A stretch of 6,268 bases of DNA from an uncultured Rivibacter sp. (GTDB taxonomy: Bacteria; Pseudomonadota; Gammaproteobacteria; Burkholderiales; Burkholderiaceae). Within the stretch, counting starts at the first letter, position 1; each line of letters begins with the position of its first letter. The DNA is taken from NCBI GenBank assembly GCA_946481025.1, contig CAMLNA010000195.1:1-6268 (forward strand), read 5' to 3'. Below the pieces are notes generated by a model. The model was not told where the DNA came from. It did no database searches and saw nothing but the letters and a program-made list of their open reading frames with translations. Both the position numbers and the translations under genes were made by a program. This document shows positions 1 through 6,268 of this stretch, one piece after another.

Positions 1-704
<704 letters not shown>

Positions 705-707
705 TCC

Positions 708-800
708 AGCCCCCGCAGGGGGCGCGGCGCGAAGCGCCGGAACGCCGGAACGCCGGGGACGGGGAACACTCATGTCGCGAAGCGACGTGATGTGTTTACC
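708..800. repeat. Palindromic intergenic element between the two acs-end copies
   Basis: This 93-bp block is nearly all inverted or tandem repeat. Parts in order: GCCCCC-GCA-GGGGGC (709-723, perfect 6-bp stem); CGGCGC-GAA-GCGCCG (725-739, perfect 6-bp stem); about 2.75 tandem copies of CGCCGGAA (735-756); and a long imperfect hairpin (763-800). That last hairpin has an 8-bp inner stem with one G-T pair, a GAA loop at 779-781, and outer pairing that resumes after small bulges. Two stems share the core GCGAAGC, known to form an unusually stable mini-hairpin in single-stranded DNA. The block carries no credible coding sequence. It resembles REP-type intergenic palindromes; that identity is inference. 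Confidence 0.7.
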
Positions 801-844
801 AGAACCCGGCGATCCTGGAGCAGTTGGCGCAGACCAACTGATCC
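801..844 (+). repeat. 44-bp direct repeat, copy 2 (orphan acs 3' end)
   Basis: This is an exact second copy of 664-707. It encodes the residues [12 protein letters not shown] and a stop but has no gene body in front of it, so it is a non-functional remnant. It starts directly after the right arm of the imperfect hairpin that ends at 800. Possible origins are an ancient tandem duplication with partial deletion, slippage at the palindromes, insertion of a palindromic element with a long target duplication, or an assembly join between strain variants. Confidence 0.93.
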
Positions 845-876
845 CCGCCCCCGGGAGGTTCATGCCGCTCCAAGAA

Positions 877-904
877 ACAAGGCCCGCTCGAGGGCGGGCC
901 TTGT
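877..904 (-). terminator. Rho-independent terminator of the cytochrome c gene
   Basis: An 11-bp perfect stem (877-887 pairs with 894-904) closes a 6-base loop and is rich in G and C at its core. Read on the minus strand it is followed by TTTCTTGG, a T-rich tail, about 25 bases after the cytochrome c stop codon. On the plus strand the bases after the stem are not T-rich, so it serves mainly leftward transcripts, although the hairpin may also slow acs read-through. Confidence 0.85.
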
Positions 905-926
905 GTGATCTGGAAGGTGGCTCGGC

Positions 927-1229
927 TTACTTCTGGCCCAGCACCCACTGCACCAGTTGCTTGGCTTCGGCTTCCGAAACCTGCGGGTTGGCAGGCATGG
1001 GCACCTGACCCCATGCGCCGACGCCACCCTTCATGACCTTCTGGGTCAGCTTGGCCGCGGCGTCCTTCTGGCCGGCGTACTTGGCGGCCACTTCCTTGTA
1101 CGAGGGGCCGACCAGCTTCTTGTCGACCGCATGGCAGGCCATGCAGTTCTTCTTCTGTGCGAGGTCTGCATTGGCGAACACGGGGCCGGCAGTCATCGCT
1201 GCAACGAGGAGGGCGAGCAGGCGTTTCAT
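927..1229 (-). CDS. Small periplasmic class I cytochrome c (c551/c552-like)
   Basis: Encodes 100 residues. Residues 1-19 or 1-21 form a Sec signal peptide: MKR, a hydrophobic stretch, then a cleavage site around VFA-NA. The mature part is about 80 residues, the usual size of single-haem electron carriers of the c551/c552 type. The haem-binding motif CMACH lies at 29-33 (Cys29 and Cys32 bind haem covalently, His33 is the proximal ligand). GPSYKEVAAKY follows at 41-51. Met78 in QVPMPAN is the likely distal ligand. It would carry electrons in the periplasm, for example to a terminal oxidase, peroxidase or denitrification enzyme; the partner cannot be told from this context. I chose the ATG at 1229 over an in-frame ATG 90 bases upstream because it gives a proper signal peptide and has AAAGGAA 4 bases before it. 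It converges with acs and diverges from the Trp-rich protein gene. Confidence 0.93.
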   Translation of the reverse strand: MKRLLALLVAAMTAGPVFANADLAQKKNCMACHAVDKKLVGPSYKEVAAKYAGQKDAAAKLTQKVMKGGVGAWGQVPMPANPQVSEAEAKQLVQWVLGQK

Positions 1230-1337
1230 GGGTTCCTTTCGGATCGTGGGGGGTTCGTTTACAGTCTCAACGCATTCTAGTGAGGCGGGTTGACCGGCAC
1301 ATCCGTGCGGATTCGCCAACTCCAGGGGTCCTGTCGC
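1230..1337. promoter_or_regulatory. Divergent intergenic region with a possible -10 for the cytochrome c gene
   Basis: This 108-bp gap must hold the promoters of both flanking genes. On the minus strand TAGAAT (1274-1279) matches the sigma70 -10 consensus at five of six positions, but I see no good -35 box 16-18 bases upstream. On the plus strand TTGACC (1290-1295) could be a -35 element, without a clear -10 partner. ATCCG-TG-CGGAT (1301-1312) is a short inverted repeat. These boxes are tentative. Confidence 0.35.
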
Positions 1338-1586
1338 ATGTGGTTCGTTGTTCTGGGTGTGCTGCTGCTGCTGATGAAGATGACCGACTTCGGGCCGGTG
1401 GGCGCGTGGTCGTGGTGGTGGGTGCTGGCGCCGTTCGGTGCGGCGGCGGTCTGGTGGGCCTGGGCCGATGCCACCGGTTTCACCAAGCGGCGCCAGATGG
1501 AAAAGATGGACGCCAAGCGAGCGGAACGCCGCAAGAGCCAGATGGCCGCGCTCGGCATCGAGCCGCGCAAGCGCAAGAAGCGCTGA
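1338..1586 (+). CDS. Small Trp-rich membrane protein (TIGR04438-like)
   Basis: Encodes 82 residues of unknown function. Two hydrophobic segments (about 2-13 and 25-43) are joined by a short loop, MKMTDFGPVGAWS. Eight tryptophans (positions 2, 24, 26-28, 39, 40, 42) sit in or at the edges of these helices. From residue 49 on the protein is soluble and strongly basic, ending in EPRKRKKR. This layout fits the small Trp-rich protein family that I recall as TIGR04438, found in beta-proteobacteria. By the positive-inside rule the basic tail should be cytoplasmic. I chose the ATG at 1338 over an in-frame ATG at 1290 because the longer form puts a charged leader before the first helix, and AGGGG lies 9 bases before 1338. 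It is transcribed away from the cytochrome c gene and stops 15 bases before a strong terminator, so it appears to be a single-gene unit. Confidence 0.85.
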   Translation: MWFVVLGVLLLLMKMTDFGPVGAWSWWWVLAPFGAAAVWWAWADATGFTKRRQMEKMDAKRAERRKSQMAALGIEPRKRKKR

Positions 1587-1601
1587 AGCGCCCTCCCGGA
1601 A

Positions 1602-1625
1602 AAAAGGTCCCTCGCGGGACCTTTT
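1602..1625. terminator. Bidirectional terminator between the Trp-rich gene and ilvD
   Basis: A perfect 10-bp stem, AAAAGGTCCC paired with GGGACCTTTT, closes a TCGC loop. T-rich tracts occur in both directions: CCTTTTCCTTTTCTC on the plus strand, and a run of six T's on the minus strand before CCGGG. It lies 15 bases after the plus-strand stop at 1586 and about 8 bases beyond the ilvD stop at 1633, so one hairpin ends both convergent genes. Confidence 0.92.
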
Positions 1626-1632
1626 CCTTTTC

Positions 1633-3306
1633 TCACTGGTCCAGCACGGCCCCCGAGCTGGCGCTCGAGGCGTTCTTGGCGAACTTGGCCAGCACGCCGC
1701 GCGTGTAGCGGGGGGCCGGCGCCTTCCAGGCCGCGCGGCGCCGGGCGAGTTCCTCGTCGGCCACGTTGAGCTGCAGCAGCAGCTGGTGTGCGTCGATGGT
1801 GATGGAGTCGCCTTCCTTCACCAGCGCGATGGTGCCGCCCTCGTAGGCCTCGGGTGCCACGTGGCCGACCACCATGCCCCAGGTGCCGCCGGAAAAGCGG
1901 CCGTCGGTGATGAGGCCCACGCTTTCGCCGAGGCCCTGGCCGATGAGCGCGCCGGTGGGGGCCAGCATCTCCGGCATGCCGGGGCCGCCCTTGGGGCCGA
2001 GGTAGCGCAGCACCATCACGTCGCCGGCCTTGATCTGGCCGGCCATGATCGCGGCCAGCGCCGCCTGCTCGTCGTCGAACACGCGCGCTGGGCCGGTGAT
2101 GACCGGGTTCTTCAGGCCGGTGATCTTGGCGACGCAGCCCTCGGGCGACAGGTTGCCCTTGAGGATCGCGAGGTGGCCTTCGGCGTAGATCGGGTCCGAC
2201 ACGGCGCGGATCACCTCCTGCTCCGGCGACAGGTCCGGCACGTCGGCCAGGTTCTCGGCGACGGTCTTGCCGGTGATGGTGATGCAGTCGCCGTGCAGCA
2301 GGCCGGCCTTGAGCAGCTGCTTCATGACCGCCGGGATGCCGCCGGCCTTGTGCAGGTCCACCGCGAGGAAGCGGCCGCTGGGCTTGAGGTCGCACAGCAC
2401 CGGGATCTTCTTGCGCATGCGCTCGAAGTCGTCGATGGTCCAGTCCACCTCGGCGGCATGCGCGATGGCCAGGAAGTGCAGCACCGCGTTGGTCGAGCCG
2501 CCGGTGGCCATGATCACCGCCACCGCGTTCTCGATCGCCTTTTTCGTGACGATGTCGCGCGGCTTGAGGTTGGCCTTCACCGCCTGGACCAGGTAGTCGG
2601 CGGCGCGCTTGGTGTTCTCGACGACCTCGTCCTCGACGTTGGACATGCTCGACGAGTAGGGCAGCGACATGCCCAGCGCCTCGAAGGCCGAGCTCATCGT
2701 GTTGGCCGTGTACATGCCGCCGCAGGAGCCGCTGCCGGGAATGGCGCGCTTCTCGATCTGGCAGAAGTCTTCCTCGCTCATCTTGCCGGCGCTGAACTGG
2801 CCGACGGCCTCGAAGACGCTGACGATGTTGAGGTCCTGGCCCTTGTAGTGGCCGGGCTTGATGGTGCCGCCGTAGATGTAGATCGCCGGCACGTTGGCGC
2901 GCAGCATGCCCATCATGCCGCCGGGCATGTTCTTGTCGCAGCCGCCGATGACGATCACGCCGTCCATCCACTGGCCGCCCACGCAGGTTTCGACGCAGTC
3001 GGCAATGACCTCGCGCGACACCAGCGAGTACTTCATGCCCTCGGTGCCCATGGCCATGCCGTCGCTGATGGTGGGCGTGCCGAAGATCTGCGGGTTGGCG
3101 CCGGCGGCCTTGAGTCCTTCGACCGCCGCGTCGGCCAGGCGCTGCAGGCCCGAGTTGCACGGCGTGATGGTGGAGTGGCCGTTGGCCACGCCGATCATCG
3201 GCTTGCCGAAGTCTTCGTCCTTGTAGCCCATGCCGTAGTACATGGAGCGGTTGGGCGCGCGGGCCACGCCCTCGGTGATGTTCCTGGAGCGGCGGTTGAA
3301 GCTCAT
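1633..3306 (-). CDS. ilvD: Dihydroxy-acid dehydratase
   Basis: Cytoplasmic iron-sulfur enzyme of branched-chain amino acid synthesis. It dehydrates 2,3-dihydroxyisovalerate and 2,3-dihydroxy-3-methylvalerate to the 2-keto acids that lead to valine, leucine and isoleucine. The product is 557 residues and complete. Cluster cysteines are Cys50 (STITPCN), Cys123 ([10 protein letters not shown]) and Cys195 ([14 protein letters not shown]). Asp82 and Asp124 are likely Mg ligands, Lys125 corresponds to the carbamylated lysine, and Ser472 in GRFSGGT is the catalytic base of the family. The length and the 73/72 cysteine spacing match the short, plant-like [2Fe-2S] class rather than the longer E. coli [4Fe-4S] enzyme. 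I chose the ATG at 3306: [13 protein letters not shown] is a typical N-terminus and GAGGA lies 6 bases before it. The frame stays open upstream only as an antisense shadow of the LysR gene. The gene ends in a bidirectional terminator and diverges from the regulator. A sugar-acid dehydratase such as Edd is unlikely given this motif set. Confidence 0.97.
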   Translation of the reverse strand: MSFNRRSRNITEGVARAPNRSMYYGMGYKDEDFGKPMIGVANGHSTITPCNSGLQRLADAAVEGLKAAGANPQIFGTPTISDGMAMGTEGMKYSLVSREVIADCVETCVGGQWMDGVIVIGGCDKNMPGGMMGMLRANVPAIYIYGGTIKPGHYKGQDLNIVSVFEAVGQFSAGKMSEEDFCQIEKRAIPGSGSCGGMYTANTMSSAFEALGMSLPYSSSMSNVEDEVVENTKRAADYLVQAVKANLKPRDIVTKKAIENAVAVIMATGGSTNAVLHFLAIAHAAEVDWTIDDFERMRKKIPVLCDLKPSGRFLAVDLHKAGGIPAVMKQLLKAGLLHGDCITITGKTVAENLADVPDLSPEQEVIRAVSDPIYAEGHLAILKGNLSPEGCVAKITGLKNPVITGPARVFDDEQAALAAIMAGQIKAGDVMVLRYLGPKGGPGMPEMLAPTGALIGQGLGESVGLITDGRFSGGTWGMVVGHVAPEAYEGGTIALVKEGDSITIDAHQLLLQLNVADEELARRRAAWKAPAPRYTRGVLAKFAKNASSASSGAVLDQ

Positions 3307-3324
3307 CGGGGTTCCTCTTTCTGG

Positions 3325-3334
3325 TGACCGGTCA
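3325..3334. promoter_or_regulatory. Perfect 10-bp palindrome, possible operator at ilvD
   Basis: TGACCGGTCA is its own reverse complement. It lies 18 bases before the ilvD start codon, at or just downstream of the predicted transcription start, where a bound repressor could block transcription. It is also about 73 bases upstream of the LysR start. Regulatory use is inferred from position only. Confidence 0.4.
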
Positions 3335-3342
3335 ACGGGCAA

Positions 3343-3372
3343 AGTATCGGCAACCCGCAGGTGCGAGTCCAA
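3343..3372 (-). promoter_or_regulatory. Predicted sigma70 promoter of ilvD
   Basis: On the minus strand, TTGGAC (3367-3372) and GATACT (3343-3348) are separated by 18 bases. The -10 matches consensus at four of six positions and the -35 at three. The start point would fall near 3336, giving a leader of about 30 bases that contains the GAGGA ribosome-binding site. This is a prediction by eye. Confidence 0.45.
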
Positions 3373-3406
3373 TATATCTTTGGTGGGCTTTTGATACGCT
3401 TGGCGA

Positions 3407-4318
3407 ATGAATGAGGCGATCGACCTGCGCGCATGGCGCCAGTTTCTCGTGCTGGCCGAGACGCTGCACTTCGGCCGCGCGGCACAGCGGCTGCACATGA
3501 CGCAGCCGCCGCTCACGCAGGCCATCCAGCAGCTCGAGCGCAGGCTGGGCGTGATGCTGTTCGAGCGCACCCGCCGCGCCGTCGCGCTGACGCCCGCAGG
3601 CGCGGCGCTGCTGGCGCCCGTGAAGGCGTTGCTTGCCCAGGCTGAAGCACTGCCGGCGCTGGCGCGAGCGGCCGGGGAAGGCGAAGTGGGGCAGCTGCGC
3701 CTGGCGTTCGTCTCGACCGTCGGGTTCGACCCGCTGCCGCGCTGGCTGCGCGCCTTCCGCGAGGCCGAGCCGCGCGTCAACGTGGCGCTGCGCGAGGCCA
3801 CCACCGACGTGCAGCTGGCCGCCTTCGAGGCCGGCGAGATCGACGCCGGCTTCGTGCTGCATGCACCGGGCATGGCGCCGGCCGGCTACGAGCGGCTGGT
3901 CGTGCGGCGTGAGCCGCTGGTGCTGGCGCTGCCCGAGACGCATCCGCTCGCCGCGGCGCCGCGCCTGTCGCTGAAGGCCCTGCTGGCCGAGCCGCTGGTG
4001 ATCTTTCCGCGCGGCATCGCCGCGTCGCTGTATGACGCGGTGCTGGCCTTCTACCACCGCCACGGCGCCGCGCCGGTCATCGCACAGGAGGCCATCCAGA
4101 TGCAGACCATCGTCAATCTCGTCTCGGCGGGGCTGGGCCTGGCGTGGGTGCCCGAGGTGGTGACCGAGCTGCAGCGCACCGGCGTCACCTACCGGCCGCT
4201 GCCAGCGTCGCTGGCGGGGGGCGCGCCGCGCTGCGAAACCAGCCTGGTCTGGCGCGAGCCGGCACCGCCGGCATTGCGGCGCTTCATCGACTTCATTCGC
4301 GCCCAGCCCGAACGTTGA
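3407..4318 (+). CDS. LysR-family transcriptional regulator
   Basis: Encodes 303 residues, a normal LysR length. The winged helix-turn-helix domain spans about residues 6-65, with [21 protein letters not shown] as the helix-turn-helix core and [20 protein letters not shown] as the wing. The rest (about 92-295) is the periplasmic-binding-protein-like effector domain, including [20 protein letters not shown] and [12 protein letters not shown]. The N-terminal pattern resembles the BenM/CatM/AlsR branch; it is not clearly IlvY, and the effector is unknown. The start is forced: an in-frame TGA at 3392-3394 leaves only the ATG at 3407 ahead of the DNA-binding domain. No Shine-Dalgarno sequence precedes it, so the mRNA may be leaderless or weakly translated. 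It diverges from ilvD across 100 bp, the usual arrangement of a LysR protein with a target gene, so ilvD is a candidate target besides autoregulation. lgt follows after 45 bp. Confidence 0.94.
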   Translation: MNEAIDLRAWRQFLVLAETLHFGRAAQRLHMTQPPLTQAIQQLERRLGVMLFERTRRAVALTPAGAALLAPVKALLAQAEALPALARAAGEGEVGQLRLAFVSTVGFDPLPRWLRAFREAEPRVNVALREATTDVQLAAFEAGEIDAGFVLHAPGMAPAGYERLVVRREPLVLALPETHPLAAAPRLSLKALLAEPLVIFPRGIAASLYDAVLAFYHRHGAAPVIAQEAIQMQTIVNLVSAGLGLAWVPEVVTELQRTGVTYRPLPASLAGGAPRCETSLVWREPAPPALRRFIDFIRAQPER

Positions 4319-4363
4319 GAAGACTCGGGTATCGTTCGGCGCTCATCGCGTCTTGCCCACACC

Positions 4364-5161
4364 ATGCTCGTCCATCCCCAGTTCGACCCCATCGCCATCA
4401 AGCTCGGCCCGCTGGCCATCCACTGGTACGGGCTGACCTACCTGGTGGCCTTCGGCCTTTTCCTCTGGCTCGCGTCGCTGCGGGTGAAGCAGCCGCAGCA
4501 CGCGCAGGCCGGGTGGACGCGCCGCGACGTCGAGGACCTGCTGTTCTTCGGCGTGCTCGGGGTCGTCATCGGCGGCCGGCTGGGCTACGTGCTCTTCTAC
4601 AAGCCGGGCTACTACGCCAGCCACCCGCTGGAGATCTTCGCCGTCTGGAAGGGCGGCATGGCCTTTCACGGCGGCCTGCTCGGCGTGATTGCGGCGATGG
4701 CGCTCTATGCGCGCTTCAAGGGCCGCCGCTTCTTCGAGGTCACCGACCTGATCGCGCCCTGCGTGCCCACCGGCCTCGCCAGCGGCCGCATCGGCAACTT
4801 CATCAACGGCGAGCTGTGGGGCCGCGCGGCTGATCCGTCGCTGCCCTGGGCGATGGTCTACCCGCAGTCGGGCACCGACATCCCCCGCCATCCGTCGCCG
4901 CTGTACCAGTTCGCGCTCGAGGGACTGCTGCTTTTCGTGCTGCTGTGGCTCTATGCGCGCAAGCCGCGTGCGACCGGCCAGGTGTCGGGCGCCTTCCTGG
5001 TGGGTTACGGCACCTTCCGCTTCATCGCCGAATACTTCCGCGAGCCCGACAGCTTCCTGGGGCTGCTGGCGCTGAACATGAGCATGGGCCAGTGGCTGTG
5101 CGTGCCGATGGTGCTGCTGGGCGTGGCCATCTGGTGGTGGGCCGGCCGCCGACCGCACTGA
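4364..5161 (+). CDS. lgt: Prolipoprotein diacylglyceryl transferase
   Basis: Inner-membrane enzyme that moves a diacylglyceryl group from phosphatidylglycerol to the lipobox cysteine of prolipoproteins, the first step of lipoprotein maturation before Lsp and Lnt. The product has 265 residues, somewhat shorter than the 291 of E. coli, and several hydrophobic segments (about 17-38, 58-78, 97-116, 183-198, 235-260). Family motifs are present: HWYGLTY near the start, [11 protein letters not shown] with His102 (E. coli His103), the signature [14 protein letters not shown] at 141-154 with Arg142 and Asn145 (E. coli Arg143 and Asn146), HPSPLYQ at 176-182, and [12 protein letters not shown] with Arg219 and Glu223 (E. 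coli Arg239 and Glu243). All known key residues are conserved, so it should be active. It starts 45 bp after the LysR gene with no strong ribosome-binding site. Co-transcription is possible, but a functional link to the regulator is not implied. Confidence 0.97.
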   Translation: MLVHPQFDPIAIKLGPLAIHWYGLTYLVAFGLFLWLASLRVKQPQHAQAGWTRRDVEDLLFFGVLGVVIGGRLGYVLFYKPGYYASHPLEIFAVWKGGMAFHGGLLGVIAAMALYARFKGRRFFEVTDLIAPCVPTGLASGRIGNFINGELWGRAADPSLPWAMVYPQSGTDIPRHPSPLYQFALEGLLLFVLLWLYARKPRATGQVSGAFLVGYGTFRFIAEYFREPDSFLGLLALNMSMGQWLCVPMVLLGVAIWWWAGRRPH

Positions 5162-5178
5162 AGAGGTGCAAAAGAAAA

Positions 5179-5202
5179 CCTCCCGGTCTTGCGGCCGGGA
5201 GG
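5179..5202 (-). terminator. Rho-independent terminator of the nitrate-type ABC operon
   Basis: An 8-bp perfect stem (CCTCCCGG with CCGGGAGG), extendable by a G-T and a C-G pair, closes a 4-base TTGC loop. On the minus strand it is followed by TTTTCTTTTG, a clear T-tract. On the plus strand, the lgt direction, the downstream bases are not T-rich. It therefore ends leftward transcription about 100 bases beyond the ATPase stop, and as a bare hairpin it may also limit lgt read-through. Confidence 0.85.
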
Positions 5203-5236
5203 CTGGACAAAGGGCTGGGCCCTACTGAGGAGATAG

Positions 5237-5274
5237 GTGACTGACAACAGTCACGCCTTGCTCCGTTGCAAGGC
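5237..5274. repeat. Two abutting hairpins downstream of the ABC ATPase gene
   Basis: GTGACTG-ACAA-CAGTCAC (5237-5254) is followed without a gap by GCCTTGC-TCCGTT-GCAAGGC (5255-5274). Both have perfect 7-bp stems. Neither has a T-rich tail on either strand, so they are not typical terminators. In the leftward transcript they would sit between the ATPase stop and the terminator, where they could protect the 3' end. The function is unknown. Confidence 0.7.
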
Positions 5275-5301
5275 TCATGCCACTTCGAGGCGCGGGGCCG
5301 C

Positions 5302-6102
5302 TCAGGCCGCTTCCTTCTCGACGTGGCCGTGCCGCGTGTAGAGGAAGTCCAGCACCTCCTTGCGGCAGTGCACGTACTGCGGGTCCTCGGCCAGCTCCAC
5401 CCGGTTGCGCGGGCGCGGCAGGTTCACGTCGAGGATCTCGCCGATGGTGGCGGCCGGGCCGTTGGTCATCATCACGATGCGGTCGGACAGCAGCACCGCT
5501 TCGTCCACGTCGTGCGTCACCATCACCACCGTGCTCCGGGTGCGCGCGACGATCTTGAGCAGCTCGTCCTGCAGGTGCGCACGGGTCAGCGCGTCGAGGG
5601 CGCCGAAAGGCTCGTCCATCAGCAGCACCTTGGGTTCCATGGCCAGGGCGCGGGCGATGCCCACCCGCTGCTTCATGCCGCCCGAGACTTCGTGCGGGCG
5701 CTTGCCGGCCGCATGTGCCATGTTCACCAGCTCCAGTGCCGCCTGGGTGCGTTCCTTCAGCCGCGCCTTGGGCTCCACATGGCCGAACACGCGCTCCACC
5801 GCGAGGTAGACGTTCTCGAAGCAGGTGAGCCAGGGCAGCAGCGAGTGGTTCTGGAACACCACCGCGCGCTCGGGCCCGGGGGCCGCGATCTCCTTGTTGT
5901 CGCACAGCAGCCCGCCCTCGCTGGGCATCAGCAGCCCGGCAATGAGGTTCAGCAGCGTGGACTTGCCGCAACCCGAATGGCCGATCAGCGTGACGAACTC
6001 GCCGCGTGCGACTTGCAGGTTGATGTCCCGCAGTGCATGGAACCGCCCCTTCTTGGTGGTGAACACCATCTCGGTGCGCTGGACGTCGATGAAGTTTTTC
6101 AT
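5302..6102 (-). CDS. Nitrate-type ABC importer, ATP-binding subunit (NrtD/NtrD-like)
   Basis: Cytoplasmic ATPase that powers an ABC importer of the nitrate/sulfonate/taurine class. It has 266 residues: Walker A GHSGCGKST (41-49), Q-loop Gln84 in VVFQNHSLLPWL, signature VSGGMKQR (139-146), Walker B VLLMDEP with catalytic Glu164, D-loop GALD (167-170), and switch His197 in VMVTHDVDEA. Several stretches are typical of the nitrate branch rather than of SsuB or TauB: SLLPWLTCFENVYLAV, KRPHEVSGGMKQ, and the C-terminal TNGPAATIGEIL with LPRPRNR. It lacks the solute-binding-like C-terminal domain of cyanobacterial NrtC, so it is the NrtD form. Nitrate, nitrite or cyanate are the likely substrates; which one cannot be decided here. 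The ATG at 6102 is preceded by AAGGA 9-10 bases upstream. It starts 16 bp after the permease stop and ends before two hairpins and a terminator. It is the last gene of its operon. Confidence 0.92.
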   Translation of the reverse strand: MKNFIDVQRTEMVFTTKKGRFHALRDINLQVARGEFVTLIGHSGCGKSTLLNLIAGLLMPSEGGLLCDNKEIAAPGPERAVVFQNHSLLPWLTCFENVYLAVERVFGHVEPKARLKERTQAALELVNMAHAAGKRPHEVSGGMKQRVGIARALAMEPKVLLMDEPFGALDALTRAHLQDELLKIVARTRSTVVMVTHDVDEAVLLSDRIVMMTNGPAATIGEILDVNLPRPRNRVELAEDPQYVHCRKEVLDFLYTRHGHVEKEAA

Positions 6103-6118
6103 GATGCGCGGTCCTTCG

Positions 6119-6268
6119 TCAGTCTTCGAACGAGAAACGCCGGGCGATGGCCACCAGCAACTGCTCGAGCAGCAGGCCGACGATGCCGATCACGAAGATG
6201 GCGATGATGATGTGGGCGACGTTGAGGTTGTTCCACTCGTCCCACACCCAGAAGCCGATGCCCACGCC
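6119..6268 (-). CDS. Nitrate-type ABC importer permease, C-terminal end (NrtB-like)
   Basis: The last 49 codons and the TGA stop (6119-6121) of a gene that runs in from the right edge. The translation begins GVGIGFWVWDEWNNLNVAH, continues with one hydrophobic helix (about residues 18-41 of the fragment), and ends in ARRFSFED. The WNNLNVAHII stretch and the closing helix are typical of the NrtB/NtrB permease of nitrate ABC importers, members of the binding-protein-dependent inner-membrane component family. The ATPase gene follows 16 bp downstream on the same strand, as in nrtA-B-D operons; the substrate-binding protein gene would be expected further right, outside the window. This gene is too short here to assess more. 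Confidence 0.88.
   Translation of the reverse strand, partial: GVGIGFWVWDEWNNLNVAHIIIAIFVIGIVGLLLEQLLVAIARRFSFED

Noticed and set aside
735..756. CGCCGGAA tandem copies as a CRISPR-like or minisatellite array
   Set aside because: There are fewer than three copies of an 8-bp unit, with no spacers. It is best treated as part of the palindromic intergenic block.
772..1008. Small plus-strand frame starting in the palindromic block
   Set aside because: It reads the orphan acs copy in the wrong frame, then runs through the terminator and antisense to the cytochrome c gene. There is no ribosome-binding site or recognisable product.
1301..1312. ATCCG-TG-CGGAT inverted repeat as an operator
   Set aside because: The 5-bp arms are too short to stand out in GC-rich DNA, and no clear promoter is aligned with it.
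1230..1319. Thirty-residue longer start for the cytochrome c
   Set aside because: The extension would place a charged, non-hydrophobic stretch ahead of a clear signal peptide, and the inner ATG has a strong ribosome-binding site.
1438..3327. Long plus-strand open frame of 629 codons opposite ilvD
   Set aside because: It is an antisense shadow of ilvD caused by high GC at third codon positions. Its translation is low-complexity (Ala, His, Arg, Val, Gly) with no domain, while ilvD has all its catalytic motifs.
3307..3873. N-terminal extension of ilvD on the minus strand
   Set aside because: The frame stays open only because it runs antisense to the LysR gene. The ATG at 3306 has a good ribosome-binding site and gives the normal family N-terminus.
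5665..5688. Altered ABC signature (VSGGM instead of LSGGQ) as a sign of an inactive ATPase
   Set aside because: SGGM is common in the nitrate/taurine/sulfonate ABC branch, and the Walker A, Walker B and switch His are intact.
5266..6207. Plus-strand open frame of 313 codons opposite the ABC ATPase
   Set aside because: It is an antisense shadow with His- and Arg-rich low-complexity translation. The minus strand has a complete set of ABC ATPase motifs.

Overview
The window is chromosomal DNA from a high-GC beta-proteobacterium, most likely a Burkholderiales member and plausibly a Comamonadaceae (Variovorax/Ramlibacter/Rhodoferax type). This rests on GC-rich codon use, the Trp-rich two-helix small protein typical of that order, and the family character of the other proteins. 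The species assignment is inference; no ribosomal RNA or other species marker is present. Nothing looks like a phage, plasmid, CRISPR or defence island. The genes are ordinary metabolic and housekeeping genes.

Layout from left to right: (1) the 3' third of an acetyl-CoA synthetase gene (acs, +); (2) an unusual intergenic stretch in which the last 44 bp of acs are repeated 137 bp further on, with a block of palindromes and short tandem repeats between the copies; (3) a small periplasmic class I cytochrome c (-) with its own terminator; (4) a divergent 82-residue Trp-rich membrane protein (+); (5) a bidirectional terminator; (6) a complete dihydroxy-acid dehydratase, ilvD (-); (7) a divergent LysR-type regulator (+); (8) the lipoprotein-modifying enzyme lgt (+), 45 bp after the regulator; (9) a short convergent region with three hairpins; and (10) the ATPase gene and the last 49 codons of the permease gene of a nitrate-type ABC importer (-), which enters from the right edge.

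How the genes work together: the ABC permease and ATPase form one transcription unit, read leftward, with a typical intrinsic terminator before lgt. ilvD and the LysR gene share a 100-bp divergent region. It holds a plausible sigma70 promoter for ilvD and a perfect 10-bp palindrome near the predicted ilvD start point, so local regulation of branched-chain amino acid synthesis is a reasonable hypothesis. acs, the cytochrome c, the Trp-rich protein and lgt show no evident shared pathway.

I did not find a convincing new multi-gene system. The items most worth a second look are the duplicated acs 3' end flanking a palindromic element, the operator-like palindrome upstream of ilvD, the apparently leaderless LysR start, and two abutting hairpins after the ABC ATPase gene.
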